A stretch of 64,000 nucleotides of DNA, taken from assembly GCF_900087055.1 (NCBI RefSeq), contig NZ_LT575468.1, positions 1,798,001 through 1,862,000 on the forward strand. The letters are read 5' to 3'. Both the position numbers and the translations under genes were made by a program. A model generated the notes under the pieces. It had not been told where the DNA came from. It saw only the letters and a program-made list of their open reading frames with translations, and made no database searches. This DNA comes from Plesiomonas shigelloides (lineage in GTDB: Bacteria; Pseudomonadota; Gammaproteobacteria; Enterobacterales; CAMTGL01). This document shows, one piece after another, positions 27,115-37,142 of this stretch (position 1 is its first letter; each line of letters starts with the position of its first letter).

Positions 27115-28137
27115 CTAGTTACGCGCTAAATATGAAAATCCATGCTCGCAAAGTGCCTCTTCCATAAGAGCTATCACTGCACGCGAAGTACTGGCAGGGA
27201 TTAATTCTGAGCATTGTGCGTTGTTTTGTACTAATGCAGAGACGTGCTCTATTTCATAGGCAAAGCCACCGCCTAGCATAGGGGCTTCAATCGTGAATTC
27301 TTTCCCCTGATAACAAATTTCAATGTGGCACGGATTCCACCATTTTTCGTGGATCACAATGTGCACATCGGGCCCCTTCAGTACAGCCTCACGGGGTAAA
27401 TGACGCGTTATTGAGGCGCACAGCGTTCCGGATAGCGTGGCATGTTGCGCACCGGCAAAATGAAACATCACATTTTCATCCACCTCAGAGGTCGGATTAT
27501 CACGGGAAATTGTCACCACCGGTTTGATCAGCGTTTTTTGCATCAATTGGCATAAATCGGCGTATAACCACAAGGCATACACGCCCACATCTAACGTTGC
27601 CCCGCCACTGAGCGCTGGATTGAATAACGGTTGCTGCGGGTCAAATTCATGGTAATTGCCAAACGAGGCTTCTATCGACGTCAGGGTAATGTGGTTGTCA
27701 TGGATAAAACGCCGCAATGCCTGATAAGCCGGAAACGTCACCGTTTTCATCGCTTCCACCAGCAGCAATCCCTGACGCTGTGCTAGCGCCGACATCTCAT
27801 CCCAATCTTCGGTATTGGTAAATGCCGGTTTCTCAACTAGCACATGCTTGCCGTGCGCTAAATATAACGCGACCAGACTTTTATGCAGCGGATGGATAGT
27901 CGCCACATATACCACATCAATCTCCGGATCTTGGGCTAATGCAGTATAAGTACCGTAACTTTTCGGGCTTTGGTATTGCTCTGCAAACGCGGAGGCACGC
28001 TCTAGGTCACGTGCGGCAACGGCATGTAATTCCCCGAGGGTGACATTGTGCGTTAAATCTTTAGCAAAACGATGCGCAATTTTGCCTAATCCCGCAATTC
28101 CCCAGCGCACTTTTCTGACGACGTTCCTTACTGTCAT
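27115..28137 (-). CDS. Gfo/Idh/MocA family oxidoreductase
   Basis: 340 residues. The N-terminal Rossmann fold reads VRWGIAGLGKIAHRFAKDL, followed by AVAARDLERASAFAEQY, VVYVATIHPLHKSL and the EKPAFTN motif that supplies the catalytic Lys of the family. The C-terminal alpha/beta domain contains GGATLDVGVYALWLY. It resembles dimeric dihydrodiol or sugar dehydrogenases; the substrate cannot be assigned. Single gene. Confidence 0.9.
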   Translation of the reverse strand: MTVRNVVRKVRWGIAGLGKIAHRFAKDLTHNVTLGELHAVAARDLERASAFAEQYQSPKSYGTYTALAQDPEIDVVYVATIHPLHKSLVALYLAHGKHVLVEKPAFTNTEDWDEMSALAQRQGLLLVEAMKTVTFPAYQALRRFIHDNHITLTSIEASFGNYHEFDPQQPLFNPALSGGATLDVGVYALWLYADLCQLMQKTLIKPVVTISRDNPTSEVDENVMFHFAGAQHATLSGTLCASITRHLPREAVLKGPDVHIVIHEKWWNPCHIEICYQGKEFTIEAPMLGGGFAYEIEHVSALVQNNAQCSELIPASTSRAVIALMEEALCEHGFSYLARN

Positions 28138-28330
28138 AACTCTTCCTAAGCGGTCTTAGTCCTAAGCGGTATTAGCCATTTTTTAGCACATGCGAGCATA
28201 TGCAACAGCCGCGCATAGTACGCGTTTATGGCCGAGCGGTACTGTAACAGACCTCTCACTCTTATGCTTTTGCGCAGACTTTTTAATGACATAGTGAGTC
28301 TTTTTGCCACCCATAGCCCGTCATCGCAGT

Positions 28331-28362
28331 AAAAAAAACGCCACCAGAAATTTCTGATGGCG
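28331..28362 (-). terminator. Rho-independent terminator after the P-type ATPase
   Basis: The arms at 28339-28350 and 28351-28362 are complementary at 11 of 12 positions (a C/A mismatch on the plus strand, G-U on the minus-strand RNA). Read on the minus strand, the stem is followed by eight T (complement of 28331-28338). Confidence 0.88.
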
Positions 28363-28388
28363 AATATTACCCGTACATGCGGAATGAG

Positions 28389-31076
28389 TTACATGCGTTT
28401 TCTGAAGATGACTTTTTCCAGCTCAACCAAGAAGAAGATGCCCAAGGCCAAAATGGCACTGATCACCCACTGGCCAAAGCTTAATGGGTAACTACCAAAC
28501 CAGCGGTTCATAAACGGTAAATACACATACGCCAGTTGCAGCAGTAATAAAATGCCCACCATCAACCACGCAACTTTGTTATTAAATAGCCGTTCAAAAC
28601 TTAAGCTAGAAACATTGATGTAGCGGCTATTAAACAAATAGAAGGTTTGCGCTAATACCAGCACGTTGAGAGCCATGGTTTTTGCCAGCGCATCACTTTT
28701 CCCTGCCGACAATTCAAACGCAAATACGCACATGGTCAACACACCAATCAGCGTAGAAACGATGGCGACGCGCAATAAAAATGCCGCACTGATAATCGAC
28801 GAGCTAGCTTTACGTGGCGGACGACTCATTACATTTGGCTCACTGGGTTCAAACGCCAGTGCCAGCGCCAATGTCACAGCAACCACCATGTTCACCCACA
28901 AAATTTGTACGGCCGTGAGCGGCAAAGTCAGCCCCAACAAGACCGAGCACAACATAACAAAGCCTTGCGCACCGTTAGTAGGCAGGATGAAGAGCAATGA
29001 TTTCTGGATATTATCGTAAATCGTCCGCCCTTCTTCGATCGCTTTTTCGATAGAAGAGAAGTTATCATCGGCCAGCACAATATCAGCCGCATCTTTGGTC
29101 GCTTCCGTGCCCTTGATGCCCATTGCGATCCCGACATCGGCCCGTTTTAACGCTGGCGCATCGTTCACGCCATCCCCAGTCATCGCCACTACCTCGCCCT
29201 GCGCTTGCAATGCCATCACCAGACGCAATTTATGCTCAGGGCTGGTGCGAGCAAAGATATCGCAGCGCTTGGCTAAACGTTGTAGCTCTTCATCATTCGC
29301 AACTTCCAACTGCTCGCCAGTCACAACTTCAATCGTGTCGGCAGCGCCAATACCCATCGCAACACCAATCGCTTTGGCCGTATCAGCGTGATCACCGGTG
29401 ATCATCTTGACCCGGATCCCCGCTTTGTGACATTCATGAATGGCGGTAATTGCCTCTGGACGTGGCGGGTCAACAATACCAATTAAGCCGACAAAAACCA
29501 TATCCTGCTCAAGGTCACTGATTTCTAATGTCTCTTTGCTCAGTGGCACGGCACGCATTGCCGCCGCCAAGACCCGTAACCCTTGACTGCCCAAGGCTTC
29601 AACTTGCGCATTCCAAAATGCGGCATCGATAGGCTCTGTCACTCCATTCTCGTTGAGCTCAAACTGACAGCGGGCAATCAAGCGATCTGGCGCACCTTTG
29701 AGGTAAATCTTGCGCTCTTTGGCTGGCGAATCACTGAGTGTCGCCATGAATTTATTGGCTGATTCAAAGGGAATTGCCGCTATGCGCTCATACGGCGCGG
29801 CATCAAAGCTACCTTTATTACCAAGTACGCGTAGCGCAGCTTCAGTCGGCTCACCAATGATCCGCCACTCATCATTCTCTTTAACCACGTGAGTATCATT
29901 TGCCACCGTCACCACTTCCAGCAACGCAGACAAGCCAGTTCGATCTGTTGCATTGAGGTTATTCCCATCTAAGGTGATCGCCCCTTCCGATTGGTAACCA
30001 TCCCCACTCACATCATACTGACCGCAACGTGTTACCACTTTTTGCGCGGTCATTTCATTGCGGGTTAAGGTGCCGGTTTTATCCGAGCAAATGACGGTGA
30101 CCGAACCTAAGGTCTCTACCGCGGTCAGCTTACGGGTTATCGCATTGCGCTGCGCCATCCGCTGCACACCAATGGCCAGCGTAATGGTCAAAATGGCAGG
30201 CAGACCTTCAGGGATTGCGGCGACCGCAAAGCCAATTGCCGCCATGAACACGTCAACCAACTCTTGGCCATGGAACAGCACACCAATCAGCAGCATCAAC
30301 ACCAACATGGCAACCACAACCCACGCCAACGCTCGGCTGAAGCGGTCCATCTGCTTCGTCAGTGGCGTATCCAGCGCTTCAACTTCACTGATCATCCGGC
30401 TGATTTGTCCGATCTCAGTGTGAGCACCAGTGGCGGTGACCACCCCAATACCGCGCCCGGCTGACACAATCGAACCGGAATAGGCCATGCAATTACGATC
30501 CCCCAGTGGGGCGTCCGCCGCTAAAGCCTCAATATCTTTATCTGCTGGGACAGACTCACCGGTCAGTGCTGATTCTTCAATTCGCAGCCCGGTCGCTTCA
30601 AACAGACGCAGATCGGCTGGCACGCGGTCACCCGAGCGCAATCGGACAATATCGCCCACCACCAGCTCATCGGCATTGATTTCATCCCAGGCATTGTCGC
30701 GTAAAACTTGCGCTCGTGAAGAGAGCATTTTGCGAATACCAGCCAGCGCCGTTTCCGCTTTGCCCTCTTGCACAAAGCCGACAATCGCGTTCAGTACCAC
30801 CACCCCGACAATGACCCAAGTATCAACCCAGTGGCCGAGAAATGCGGTAGCCGCTGCTGCGGCGAGCAGGATGTACACCAGCATATTCTTGAAGTGATTG
30901 ATAAAACGAATGAAAACCGATTCTCGCTCCGGCTCAGGCAACCGGTTCGGCCCGTATTTACTGAGCCGCTGCTGAGCCTCAGTGCTGCTCAACCCCTGTT
31001 CCGTGGTTTCAAATGTTGTGAGAGCTTGAGAGACATCAAGGGAATGGGGGTGAGATAACTCTTTGTTATTCATCAT
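28389..31076 (-). CDS. P2A-type cation-transporting ATPase (calcium-type)
   Basis: 895-residue ion pump of the inner membrane. N-terminal cation-ATPase domain ([30 protein letters not shown]), actuator motif [12 protein letters not shown]4 motif [12 protein letters not shown] whose Glu is typical of Ca2+ pumps, the phosphorylated Asp332 in [14 protein letters not shown], nucleotide-binding [11 protein letters not shown], and the hinge [19 protein letters not shown]. About ten membrane helices. Likely exports Ca2+ or a related divalent ion, although bacterial P2A members vary. No accessory gene is adjacent. Confidence 0.93.
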   Translation of the reverse strand: MMNNKELSHPHSLDVSQALTTFETTEQGLSSTEAQQRLSKYGPNRLPEPERESVFIRFINHFKNMLVYILLAAAAATAFLGHWVDTWVIVGVVVLNAIVGFVQEGKAETALAGIRKMLSSRAQVLRDNAWDEINADELVVGDIVRLRSGDRVPADLRLFEATGLRIEESALTGESVPADKDIEALAADAPLGDRNCMAYSGSIVSAGRGIGVVTATGAHTEIGQISRMISEVEALDTPLTKQMDRFSRALAWVVVAMLVLMLLIGVLFHGQELVDVFMAAIGFAVAAIPEGLPAILTITLAIGVQRMAQRNAITRKLTAVETLGSVTVICSDKTGTLTRNEMTAQKVVTRCGQYDVSGDGYQSEGAITLDGNNLNATDRTGLSALLEVVTVANDTHVVKENDEWRIIGEPTEAALRVLGNKGSFDAAPYERIAAIPFESANKFMATLSDSPAKERKIYLKGAPDRLIARCQFELNENGVTEPIDAAFWNAQVEALGSQGLRVLAAAMRAVPLSKETLEISDLEQDMVFVGLIGIVDPPRPEAITAIHECHKAGIRVKMITGDHADTAKAIGVAMGIGAADTIEVVTGEQLEVANDEELQRLAKRCDIFARTSPEHKLRLVMALQAQGEVVAMTGDGVNDAPALKRADVGIAMGIKGTEATKDAADIVLADDNFSSIEKAIEEGRTIYDNIQKSLLFILPTNGAQGFVMLCSVLLGLTLPLTAVQILWVNMVVAVTLALALAFEPSEPNVMSRPPRKASSSIISAAFLLRVAIVSTLIGVLTMCVFAFELSAGKSDALAKTMALNVLVLAQTFYLFNSRYINVSSLSFERLFNNKVAWLMVGILLLLQLAYVYLPFMNRWFGSYPLSFGQWVISAILALGIFFLVELEKVIFRKRM

Positions 31077-31737
31077 TAGTTAACCTCAGACAGCCTATTT
31101 TTATCAGGATACGTGAACGGATTGCCCCTACAGGGGGGATATTTCAAACGCTTAATCCTCATGCAACAAAATGTAGCATAAGCCTGTGATTTTGCTGGTT
31201 CCTCAGGTTAACCTTGTGAATATCGTCACCTATGCAAATGCCAGCATAAAAGCTGGGTCACGAAATTCCTCTCTAGCATGCAATGCGCCCTTTCATCCAT
31301 TTTTATCTGCGAATATTCTAATTAATTAAATGCTGAACAATATTGACTCAGCTATATCTACTTAGCTATATCCACTTAGTTATGCCGTCACCTCATCACA
31401 AATAACCGCTCGCGTTCGCCCTTGACTGCTGTAATTGGTTTCCTCGAGGTCACGATCACAATAAAACAATTTGTTACTTTATCGTATCGAAAAGAGGCGC
31501 TTTACTTTCAGAGAGATATACGTGGAATATTCGTTCAGCCACCCAATATCGAATAGTGGTTCAATGTCTCAAAATAGCCAGACTCGTATTTTATAACTGC
31601 AAAAAAAGTATAGTTCGCAACGGTTTGCTGCGTTATTCCCTCTTGCAATCTTGCTTATTTTATATACACTCCGCGCCTCATGATGCATAAGACATCAAGT
31701 AATAAAATTAACATTTACAGACAGAGTCTCGCTTGCC
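31077..31737. other. Large intergenic region between the divergent ATPase and GGDEF genes
   Basis: 661 AT-rich bases between divergent genes. It contains a 14-bp tandem repeat (31351-31378) and no credible gene. The promoters of both flanking genes should lie here. No riboswitch or small RNA could be recognised. Confidence 0.45.
31351..31378. repeat. 14-bp tandem duplication
   Basis: GCTATATCTACTTA (31351-31364) is repeated with one change as GCTATATCCACTTA (31365-31378); a degenerate third start (GTTATGCC) follows. Confidence 0.75.
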
Positions 31738-32703
31738 ATGAATAACAATCCACTTTCCGCAGCCGAATACAGCCGCTTGCTTGATCACCGAATGCACAAC
31801 AAAAAGCTGAAAACCATCGCCTTTCTAGAAAAACAAGAGAAGACCGTCAATACGGTGGCAGGATTTACGCTGATAGGCATCATCGGGATCTGTGATTTCC
31901 TGATGGGCTACGAAATTGCCTTTTCATTATTCTATGTTCTGCCTATCGCGTTTTTACTGTGGTTTACGGGGAAAAAAGCCGGTCTTATCGCTTCATTTGT
32001 CAGTGCGATTGTTTGGTTGCTGGCTGATAAAGCCTCTGGGCATGTCTATTCCTCTATGATTATTCCGCTGTGGAATACGGTGATTCGGTTATCTTTTTTT
32101 ATTATTATTGTTTTACTGCTCTCTGCGCTGCGTAGTTCTATTCAACGTGAAAAGACATTGGCACGAATGGATAACTTAACTGGCGCGATTAATTCCCGCT
32201 ATTTCTACCTTCTAGTCGAGCGCGAATTAGACCGATTCCATCGTTATGGTAATCCATTCAGTCTGGTTTATATTGATTTGGATAATTTCAAAGCGATTAA
32301 TGATTGCTCCGGTCATGCCGGAGGAGATGAAACACTAAAAAGCGTGGTGGCATTTATCCAAACACATTTACGACGTACTGATATTGTGGCACGCCTAGGC
32401 GGCGATGAATTTGCCTTAATGCTACCGGAAACCAATCTCGACATGGCGCAAAGCGTTTGTACCAAACTCCAGAGCGGCTTATTGGCCGAAATGCAGCAGC
32501 ACGGCTGGCCCGTTACTTTCAGCATGGGAGTCTTAACCTGTCAAGATTCTGCCAAACCACAAAGTGTCGATGAATTAGTGCAACGTGCCGATGAGTTGAT
32601 GTACACGGTTAAGCATACAGGCAAAAACGGTATTTTATATGAGCGATATATGTGCGCGCCAAAATCCCCCACTTCGCACACCACCGATTCGGATACTGCG
32701 TAA
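31738..32703 (+). CDS. Membrane-bound diguanylate cyclase (GGDEF)
   Basis: 321 residues. After a basic N-terminus, about four membrane segments (58-150) form a short sensor without a named domain. The GGDEF domain (about 160-305) has MDNLTGAINSRYF at its start, GGDEF at 221-225 and the inhibitory I-site RRTD five residues before it, so product inhibition is expected. It should make c-di-GMP from two GTP. The ATG is preceded by no strong ribosome site. Confidence 0.93.
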   Translation: MNNNPLSAAEYSRLLDHRMHNKKLKTIAFLEKQEKTVNTVAGFTLIGIIGICDFLMGYEIAFSLFYVLPIAFLLWFTGKKAGLIASFVSAIVWLLADKASGHVYSSMIIPLWNTVIRLSFFIIIVLLLSALRSSIQREKTLARMDNLTGAINSRYFYLLVERELDRFHRYGNPFSLVYIDLDNFKAINDCSGHAGGDETLKSVVAFIQTHLRRTDIVARLGGDEFALMLPETNLDMAQSVCTKLQSGLLAEMQQHGWPVTFSMGVLTCQDSAKPQSVDELVQRADELMYTVKHTGKNGILYERYMCAPKSPTSHTTDSDTA

Positions 32704-32963
32704 CCCGCTGCCATTTATGGCTGACTAAAAGCGAATAGCGATTGATGTATTGCGCTACCGCCAATGAACCACGCCCCATTAAGCGACTATTGGTCATCAT
32801 TGCGTTATGGACAAGCACGCTATACTTAACGCGAATGTGGTAGCGCTCACTTATTTTGCAACGATACGAAATCGCATAATTTGCGTCGCGTCATCTGCAC
32901 ATAACACCGCCCGCTACTACACCCGCTACTACAGACAGATAGTTAGTGGTTAGTTCATCTATA

Positions 32964-32978
32964 AAGACAACTTGTCTT
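32964..32978. promoter_or_regulatory. Inverted repeat before the NhaC-type gene
   Basis: AAGACAA-C-TTGTCTT is a 15-bp palindrome ending 17 bases before the ATG at 32996. It could be an operator or a small leader hairpin near the ribosome site. Confidence 0.4.
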
Positions 32979-32995
32979 ATAAATGTGGGGTGAAT

Positions 32996-34543
32996 ATGTC
33001 TGATTCAAATCAAAAACGTACAGTGAAAGCCCCCAGCTATGCGGATGCACTCATTCCTGTATTCACCCTGATCATCTTGGTTGGCACGTCAGTATCCCTG
33101 TTTGGCTTAAATGCCGTACAAGGCCCGTTACAAGTCGCGATTATTGTCAGTACCATGATCACGGCCCTCATCATCCTGAAAAATGGCTATACGTGGGATG
33201 ATGTCGCCGAATCAAGCCGCAAAGGAATATCCTCGGTTTCTGGTGCCATCTTTATTTTATTCTCCGTAGGCGCACTGATCGGCACGTGGAATATGTCGGG
33301 CACCATTCCTACCATGGTGTACTACGGGATTATCATGATCTCACCGAATTGGTTCTATCCGATCGCCTTTTTAGTCTGTATTTGCGTCTCACTCAGTATT
33401 GGCAGTTCGTGGACCACCGCAGGCACCATTGGTGTCGGGTTGATTGGTTTAGCCACTATGCTTGGCTTATCACCGGAAATAACCGCTGGCGCCGTCATCT
33501 CCGGTGCCTACGTGGGCGACAAAGCCTCTCCGTTATCCGAAAGTACCGTGCTAGCCGCCCAGCTTAATGGCGTTGATCTGTACAAACATATTCGCAATCA
33601 ACTCTGGTCTACCGTGCCTTCCGCGCTGATTGCGTTGATCGTTTTTATTGTTTTGGGGATCAGCCAACACAGCGGCTACGACAGCACCATTACCAACAAT
33701 GAACTGACTCGTTTTGATGAGTTATTCAATATTACGCCGTGGAATTTGTTGCCGTTGGTCTTTTTGCTTGGCTTGTCGCTGTTTAAGGTGCCAGCTCCAC
33801 TTGCCATTATTTGCTCAGCTATCTTAGCTGGTGTCATGACAGCGTTTATGCAGCCACAAGCCATTGCCCGTTTTATTACCGAATCTGATGCATCCTCCTT
33901 CCTATTAGCGATTAAAGCGACTTGGACTGCAATGGCATCGGGCTTCCAAGAAAACTCAGGGATGGGGCAAATAGATGCCTTGCTCTCGCGTGGCGGAATG
34001 GACAGCATGCTGCTCACCATTTGGCTGATTATTGGCGCATCAAGTTTTGGTACGATGGTTGACGATTTTGGCCTGCTAAATAAATTGGTCGAGCCATTAT
34101 TATTGCGAGCAAAAAGCATTGGCAGTCTTTTTGCCTCGGTAGTTGCCACCGCGATAGGCCTGAACATTACCGCCGGCGATCAATATATCGCGCTATTACT
34201 GCCGACACGGATTTATCGCAATGAGTTTGCCAAACGCAATTTAGCGCCAGAAAACTTATCCCGTATCGTCTCCGATGCCGGTATTGTCACCTCGCCCCTG
34301 ATCCCATGGAATTCATGTGGTGCCTATATGGCGGCAGTATTGGGGGTGTATACCATGTCGTATATGCCATTTGCGGTATTTAATATCGCCGCCCCCATCA
34401 TCACGCTCTTATTGGGGATCACGGGCTTCAAAATTAGACGTCTGGTTGTAAATGCAGCCAATACCGAATCGTTAACTACAGAGTCGTTAAGCTCTGATAA
34501 CTCAGATACCACGAAAAGTAAATCGGACAATCAATCGACCTAA
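32996..34543 (+). CDS. NhaC-family antiporter, possible arginine/ornithine exchanger
   Basis: 515 residues with 11-13 membrane segments. The family region is SIGSSWTTAGTIGVGLIGLA, then GAVISGAYVGDKASPLSEST, and later GLNITAGDQYIALLLPTRIY, all typical of the NhaC/ArcD-like ion transporter group. The ATG at 32996 has GGGGTGA in front; the longer reading from a TTG at 32972 is not used. The arginine deiminase gene follows 137 bases later with no terminator seen, so they probably form an operon. This points to arginine uptake against citrulline or ornithine, but Na+/H+ exchange cannot be ruled out. Confidence 0.85.
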   Translation: MSDSNQKRTVKAPSYADALIPVFTLIILVGTSVSLFGLNAVQGPLQVAIIVSTMITALIILKNGYTWDDVAESSRKGISSVSGAIFILFSVGALIGTWNMSGTIPTMVYYGIIMISPNWFYPIAFLVCICVSLSIGSSWTTAGTIGVGLIGLATMLGLSPEITAGAVISGAYVGDKASPLSESTVLAAQLNGVDLYKHIRNQLWSTVPSALIALIVFIVLGISQHSGYDSTITNNELTRFDELFNITPWNLLPLVFLLGLSLFKVPAPLAIICSAILAGVMTAFMQPQAIARFITESDASSFLLAIKATWTAMASGFQENSGMGQIDALLSRGGMDSMLLTIWLIIGASSFGTMVDDFGLLNKLVEPLLLRAKSIGSLFASVVATAIGLNITAGDQYIALLLPTRIYRNEFAKRNLAPENLSRIVSDAGIVTSPLIPWNSCGAYMAAVLGVYTMSYMPFAVFNIAAPIITLLLGITGFKIRRLVVNAANTESLTTESLSSDNSDTTKSKSDNQST

Positions 34544-34680
34544 ACGCTAATCGGTCGGAAAAATACGCATGCATTCATATCGGCAATATAGCGATGTTAA
34601 ATCGGTGATGAGAGCGATATGGGTGATGGCACGAGAATTAACACAGGCATTATGACCCTCTGACAAAGGCAGGTTCTATT

Positions 34681-35955
34681 ATGTCAGCAAAGAAAAACAC
34701 TCCGCGTAAATTTGGTGTGCATTCAGAAGTCGGCAAGCTGCACAAAGTCATGGTGTGCGCCCCGGGAAAGGCGCATAACCGCCTAACCCCCAGTAATTGT
34801 GACCAACTGCTGTTTGATGATGTCCTGTGGGTTGAAAGAGCCAAACGCGACCATTTCGATTTCATGACCAAAATGCGTGAGCAAGGGGTCGATGTTGTTG
34901 AAATGCATAATCTACTGGCAGAAACACTGGCATTACCCGAAGCAAAAAAATGGATTTTGGATCAACAAATCATTCCCAATGAAGTCTCTCTCGGGATTAT
35001 TAATGAAACGCGCAGTTTTCTGGATGGTTTAGCCCCCAGAGCCTTAGCCGAAGTGTTGATTGGCGGCTTATCGACCAGTGAATTAGCGAACGAAGGCTAT
35101 GCGGATCTGGAGGAGTTGAAATTAATCCGTGAAGCAGTCGGCATTACCGAGTACCTATTGCCGCCACTGCCCAACACCCTTTATACCCGTGACACCACCT
35201 GCTGGATTTATGGCGGGGTAACACTCAACCCGCTCTATTGGCCAGCGCGCCACGAAGAAACCGTATTGACCACAGCGATTTATAAATTCCATCCCGACTT
35301 TCCTAACGAAGAGATCAATTTCTGGTGGGGCGATCCGACCGTACATCACGGCACCGCGACGCTGGAAGGCGGTGATGTGATGCCGATTGGAAATAAAACC
35401 GTGCTGATAGGCATGAGTGAGCGCACCTCACATCAAGCCATCACGCAATTAGCCGCGGCGCTGTTTGCCAACAAAAACTCCGGCGTTGAACGCGTGATGA
35501 TTGCCGCCATGCCCAAACTGCGTGCTGCCATGCATCTGGATACGGTATTTACCTTCTGCGATCGTGATGTCGTCACGCTGTACCCTGCTATCGTCAACCA
35601 AATTAAAACCTTCTCATTGCGTCCTTCTGATGGCCCCACCGGCATGAAGCTTAAGCGTGATAAAGGCACCTTTGTCGAGGCCGTCGCCGCGGCCTTGAAT
35701 CTGAAAAAATTGCGTGTCGTTGAAACCGAAGGAAATGATTACGATACCGAACGCCAGCAATGGGACAGTGGTAACAATGTGGTCGCCCTCGCCCCTGGGG
35801 TCGTAATGGCTTACGATCGTAATACCAAAACCAATACTCAATTACGCAAACAAGGCGTTGAAGTGATTGAAATTGTCGGCAGTGAACTTGGTCGCGGTCG
35901 CGGCGGTGGTCACTGTATGACCTGCCCAATCATTCGTGATGCCGTTGATTATTAG
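34681..35955 (+). CDS. arcA: Arginine deiminase ArcA
   Basis: 424-residue cytoplasmic enzyme converting arginine to citrulline and ammonia. The start [20 protein letters not shown] is typical. Catalytic residues are all present: Asp in [10 protein letters not shown], His in [13 protein letters not shown], and the nucleophilic Cys in [10 protein letters not shown] near the C-terminus. AAAGGCAGG precedes the ATG. It follows an NhaC-type transporter, and no ornithine carbamoyltransferase (arcB) or carbamate kinase (arcC) gene is next to it. Ammonia release could serve acid resistance. A terminator lies at 36061. Confidence 0.96.
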   Translation: MSAKKNTPRKFGVHSEVGKLHKVMVCAPGKAHNRLTPSNCDQLLFDDVLWVERAKRDHFDFMTKMREQGVDVVEMHNLLAETLALPEAKKWILDQQIIPNEVSLGIINETRSFLDGLAPRALAEVLIGGLSTSELANEGYADLEELKLIREAVGITEYLLPPLPNTLYTRDTTCWIYGGVTLNPLYWPARHEETVLTTAIYKFHPDFPNEEINFWWGDPTVHHGTATLEGGDVMPIGNKTVLIGMSERTSHQAITQLAAALFANKNSGVERVMIAAMPKLRAAMHLDTVFTFCDRDVVTLYPAIVNQIKTFSLRPSDGPTGMKLKRDKGTFVEAVAAALNLKKLRVVETEGNDYDTERQQWDSGNNVVALAPGVVMAYDRNTKTNTQLRKQGVEVIEIVGSELGRGRGGGHCMTCPIIRDAVDY

Positions 35956-35990
35956 CTTTGCGTTTAACTGTGTTGATCGCCTTGAGTGGC

Positions 35991-36020
35991 ATAGTGATAG
36001 ATAGTGATTGATAGTGATAA
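35991..36020. repeat. Three 10-bp tandem repeats downstream of arcA
   Basis: ATAGTGATAG, ATAGTGATTG and ATAGTGATAA follow one another without a gap. They lie between the arcA stop and its terminator, in the transcript's 3' end. Confidence 0.75.
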
Positions 36021-36060
36021 CCACGACAGTGAATAGCCAACAGCACGCAAATAAAAGCAG

Positions 36061-36099
36061 CAAGCCCAGCAGGTGAATACCCACTGGGCTTGTTAATTT
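36061..36099 (+). terminator. Probable rho-independent terminator of arcA
   Basis: CAAGCCCAG (36061-36069) and CTGGGCTTG (36084-36092) make a perfect 9-bp stem with a 14-base loop, followed by TTAATTTT. Confidence 0.7.
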
Positions 36100-36172
36100 T
36101 AAACACTCACTTCAGAACTCGATTATTCAGACATTAACCGAGCGTTTTTCATCAGCATGAAAAGCAATGCCA

Positions 36173-36910
36173 TTACAGGATATTGCTGATTGCATTCGCC
36201 AATTCTTTTTCTAAAACTGGCTTAGCTTCTTCAAACTTCAAATTCACCTTATTGGCATTGGAGATCACGCGTGTTTGGTATTTTTGCTTATGTTCTTCCT
36301 TTGCACTGGTTTGGACTTTGTAGCCAGAAGTCCCTTGTGTCAGCGCCGCGACATCATTGGTCATAACTTTACCATTAGTTCGCTCAGTGATCTGAACATC
36401 AGTGACCATGGTATAGTTAATATCTTCCACCAAGGTATCGGCCGCTAAACCAATAACACCGGCAGCCAAACCTACCCCTAACGTGGTACCCGCTGAATTA
36501 GAATTATAAGCGGCGATACTCGAGCCTAATGCTGCGCCAGTAATTGCGCCTTGATAACCTTGGCCTAACAGACCATTGGCTTCACGCAAGTCCATTTTAT
36601 CAGCTTTCAATACGTTTGCTTGAATCCAATAATTCGCTTTTTCAGGATCCGCAACAACGGTATACTCTTTGGCACGAATATCTGTACTGATCAATTCTTG
36701 CAGGGAGCTCATATCTTTATTTGAGGTATTTTTTACCTGCAAATACACTGTCCGTTGCGAAGAAGGCTCCAGCCATATTGTCTCACTCATTTGAGTGTTT
36801 ACTTCGAGATTACGTTTCTTTATTGCGGTATGCATTGCACCACAACCGGTCAAAGAAAATACGCACACTAACGCAGCAGCAAAAACTACTTTTTTATTAA
36901 AAATACTCAT
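36173..36910 (-). CDS. traT: TraT-family outer-membrane lipoprotein (surface exclusion/serum resistance type)
   Basis: 245 residues from the ATG at 36910 with AGGTG upstream. It is a lipoprotein: signal [16 protein letters not shown] with lipobox LTGC. The mature part is close to F-plasmid TraT throughout: [82 protein letters not shown], and the end [20 protein letters not shown]. Plasmid TraT blocks mating-pair formation and interferes with complement. No tra genes are adjacent, so this is a free-standing copy. The direct role here is inferred. Confidence 0.93.
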   Translation of the reverse strand: MSIFNKKVVFAAALVCVFSLTGCGAMHTAIKKRNLEVNTQMSETIWLEPSSQRTVYLQVKNTSNKDMSSLQELISTDIRAKEYTVVADPEKANYWIQANVLKADKMDLREANGLLGQGYQGAITGAALGSSIAAYNSNSAGTTLGVGLAAGVIGLAADTLVEDINYTMVTDVQITERTNGKVMTNDVAALTQGTSGYKVQTSAKEEHKQKYQTRVISNANKVNLKFEEAKPVLEKELANAISNIL

Positions 36911-37006
36911 TTTAGTCACACCTGTACAACAAGATGGTTTTTAGATAATACTTATAATGAGCATTCATGATACAATAGAAAAATGATGTTTTCACGCAGA
37001 AACTTT

Positions 37007-37022
37007 CACATCACGTGATGTG
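37007..37022. promoter_or_regulatory. Perfect 16-bp palindrome upstream of traT
   Basis: CACATCACGTGATGTG (37007-37022), centred 105 bases upstream of the traT start. A dyad of this quality suggests an operator; the protein is unknown. Confidence 0.45.
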
Positions 37023-37142
37023 CGCACCGCCTTATCTGTATATTTATTATTCAATCAAATTCAATTCAAGCTTCAACTTGACGCTGTCTATCCAAACAAC
37101 AGCGCCATTATCCATCAATTTATGTATTCCTTAAGACATGAA

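Noticed and set aside
32996-34543. Firm assignment of the transporter as ArcD
   Set aside because: NhaC-class proteins include Na+/H+, lactate/malate and amino-acid exchangers; only the linkage to arcA supports the arginine role.
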